From assembly GCA_002428015.1 (NCBI GenBank), contig DIZW01000109.1, forward strand, positions 46,974 to 110,973: a stretch of DNA of 64,000 nucleotides. Reading direction: 5' to 3'. How positions within the stretch are numbered: position 1 is the first letter of the stretch; the number at the start of each line of letters is the position of its first letter. This stretch comes from Oxalobacteraceae bacterium UBA6018 (GTDB lineage: Bacteria > Pseudomonadota > Gammaproteobacteria > Burkholderiales > Burkholderiaceae_D). Shown in pieces: positions 62,532 through 64,000 of this stretch. The notes beneath the pieces are model-generated. The model was not told the DNA's origin. It made no database searches and saw nothing but the letters and a program-made list of their open reading frames with translations. A program made the translations under genes and the position numbers.

Positions 62532-62860
62532 GGTGGGGCCGCGGGCGGCGGGCCGGCTTGGCCCCCGCGCGGCGGCATATCAGAATATGCAACATTCACT
62601 GCGGAATCGGCCGTTGTCGGCCTGCGACTTGTGACCACTGCAAACTTTACCGTTGGGAAACATGGTAGGATCACGGTACGGCGCTAAATTTCTTTTCGTT
62701 CATAATCGACGAGACCGTTGCGGGATCGCGGCGGACGTCGATGTGGCCTTTCCGGACTACCCTACATGTTTGATGATCGCGTTTTATCGGTGGCGCCAGA
62801 CGCCCGCCACGTTCCCGCCGCCGCGCGGCGCGCCACCTTGCCCGCCGGAGCGCAGGCGTG
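62532..62860. other. Intergenic region between the secreted protein and the response regulator
   Basis: 329 bp without a supported gene. GCATATCAGAATATGC (62575-62590) is a perfect 6-bp inverted repeat with a 4-base spacer and might be an operator. A GC-rich stretch just upstream may fold behind the secreted-protein gene. Confidence 0.4.
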
Positions 62861-63862
62861 ATGGAGAACCCGGTCCCCGTCTACCGTCATCCGGCCCTGA
62901 CGATCCTGGTCGACGATAATCAATCCTTCCTCGACAGCGTCGCCTTCCAGCTGCAGCCGGCGCGCGCGCCCAAGCTGTTCGACAATCCAACCACCGCGCT
63001 GGCCTGGGTGCGCGAGGCCTACCGTGGCGTGTCCACCCCGAGCCAGTCGATCAGCGTCGAATACGACGACCAGTTCCTGTCCTTCGAGCGGCGCATCGTC
63101 GCCGTCGACGTCGACCGCATCTACCGCCAGGTGATGAACCCGCGGCGCTTCTGCGTGCCGGCCGTGATCGTGATCGACTACGCCATGCCACAGATGGACG
63201 GGGTGGCGTTCTGCGAGCAGCTGGCCGACCTGCCGTGCAAGAAGATCCTGCTGACCGGCCAGGCCGACGACAGCATCGCCATCGCCGCCTTCAACCGCGG
63301 CACGATCGACCGTTTCATCAAGAAGGGTGCCCAGGACGCGCTCGACCAGCTCGACACCGCCATCGACGAGCTTGAGCACGCGTTTTTCCGCACCCAGTCC
63401 GGCACCATGACCGATCTGCTGGCGCGCCATTCGTTCAGTTTTCTGTCCGAGCCGGCCGTCGCCGCGCTGATCGGGCGCGTGTGCGCGCAGTACGGCTTCG
63501 TCGAGTACTATCTGTTCGCCGATCCGAGCGGGATCGTGTTCATCGACATGCAGGGCAAAGCCACCCTGATGGTGGTCGAGACCGAGGCGGGCCTGCTGGC
63601 CCACCTGGAAGCGGCGCGCGACGCCGGCGCGCCGTCCAGCTTCCTCGACGCGCTGGGCGAGCTGCGCGTGCTGCCTTACTTCCCCGACACCGGCGTGTAT
63701 GTCGACGCCATCGGCGCGGACTGGCTGTCGTACTGCCTGCCTGCGCAGCAGTGCCAGGGGCGCCAGCAATACTACTGGGCCTTGTTCGACCTGCCGGCGC
63801 GCTACCTGGGCGGGCCGATCCACACCTACGAGCAGTTCCTCGGCACCCACCGCGCGGTGTAG
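62861..63862 (+). CDS. Response regulator with enlarged receiver domain
   Basis: 333 residues. LTILVDDNQSFLDSVAFQL (acidic pair near 17-19) starts a receiver domain whose phosphoacceptor is Asp106 (VIVIDYAMPQMDGV), with Thr/Lys positions in KKILLTGQAD and DRFIKKGAQD. The distance from the acidic pair to Asp106 is about 88 residues, roughly 45 more than usual, because of an insert (SISVEYDDQFLSFERRIVAVDVDRIYRQ). The C-terminal 150 residues (about 180-330) form an unrecognised domain ending RYLGGPIHTYEQFLGTH. ATG 62861 preferred to GTG 62858. Confidence 0.75.
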   Translation: MENPVPVYRHPALTILVDDNQSFLDSVAFQLQPARAPKLFDNPTTALAWVREAYRGVSTPSQSISVEYDDQFLSFERRIVAVDVDRIYRQVMNPRRFCVPAVIVIDYAMPQMDGVAFCEQLADLPCKKILLTGQADDSIAIAAFNRGTIDRFIKKGAQDALDQLDTAIDELEHAFFRTQSGTMTDLLARHSFSFLSEPAVAALIGRVCAQYGFVEYYLFADPSGIVFIDMQGKATLMVVETEAGLLAHLEAARDAGAPSSFLDALGELRVLPYFPDTGVYVDAIGADWLSYCLPAQQCQGRQQYYWALFDLPARYLGGPIHTYEQFLGTHRAV

Positions 63863-64000
63863 ACGCGGCAATAAGGCGGCAGTAGCGCGGCAATAATGAG
63901 ACACAAGCGTGGCGCCGAAGCGCGCGGTCGGCGTTGGCCGGCGCAGCTTTCGCCGGCGCCGCGCCCACTACCAAGGCGCGCGCTAATGGGGTAGGATGCG
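63863..64000. other. Right-edge non-coding sequence
   Basis: 138 bp after the response regulator. It holds short GCGGCAATAA repeats (about 63867-63897) and no gene or clear terminator before the window ends. Confidence 0.4.

Noticed and set aside
62653..62919. 88-codon plus-strand frame
   Set aside because: No ribosome site, Pro/Arg-rich end overlapping the response regulator in another frame.

Overview
The window looks like chromosomal DNA of a high-GC betaproteobacterium of the order Burkholderiales, most like the Oxalobacteraceae (Massilia/Duganella/Janthinobacterium type). This is an inference from gene content (Burkholderiales-type trimeric porin, NasT/NirBD nitrate assimilation, many GGDEF/EAL proteins, DUF3667 protein, GH31 enzyme) and uniformly high GC in the coding regions; no rRNA or marker gene fixes the genus. 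I see no tRNA, rRNA, IS element, prophage or CRISPR array.

Layout. 0-6.7 kb: hemerythrin-like protein, bifunctional class A penicillin-binding protein, membrane metal-dependent hydrolase, porin, small alpha/beta hydrolase. 6.8-21.1 kb: a nitrogen block. A GGDEF/EAL protein and a soluble double-sensor/CheW protein precede a NasT-like ANTAR antiterminator. Next comes a leader holding a near-consensus sigma-54 promoter, two hairpins with identical AACGGC hexaloops and an intrinsic terminator, and then narK-nirB-nirD-FAD reductase-nasA. This is the best-supported regulatory system in the window. 21-27 kb: small exported and membrane proteins, a PhnA/YjdM protein, a FeeM-like acyltransferase and a 7TM-DISM GGDEF/EAL protein. 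27-36 kb: a stress-protein block (erythromycin esterase-like, SRPBCC, phosphoribosyltransferase, Hsp20, HdeD, Lon, Hsp20) with three tandem-repeat arrays around it. 36-45 kb: S-formylglutathione hydrolase, a DUF1353 protein, then a minus-strand respiratory operon (PQQ alcohol dehydrogenase with the lanthanide-type Asp pair, lipoprotein cytochrome c, caa3-type oxidase subunits, CtaG). 45-51.5 kb: split chromate transporter pair, small zinc protein, UvrD-like helicase and REC-PAS protein lying between two direct copies of an element with three DnaA boxes, HD hydrolase. 51.7-64 kb: GlpD, an aldolase-GlxR-glycerate kinase operon, a deletion scar joining two truncated genes, GH31 glycosidase divergent from a large secreted unknown protein, and a response regulator with an enlarged receiver.

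How the parts fit. In the nas operon NarK imports nitrate, NasA reduces it to nitrite and NirBD reduces nitrite to ammonium. Transcription appears to need nitrogen limitation (sigma-54/NtrC), and read-through appears to need the ANTAR protein. No NasS-type nitrate-binding partner is seen; the double-sensor/CheW protein next to nasT is the obvious candidate sensor. The xoxF-like dehydrogenase, cytochrome c and its own oxidase form a plausible self-contained alcohol-to-oxygen chain, with formaldehyde disposal (FghA) just downstream.
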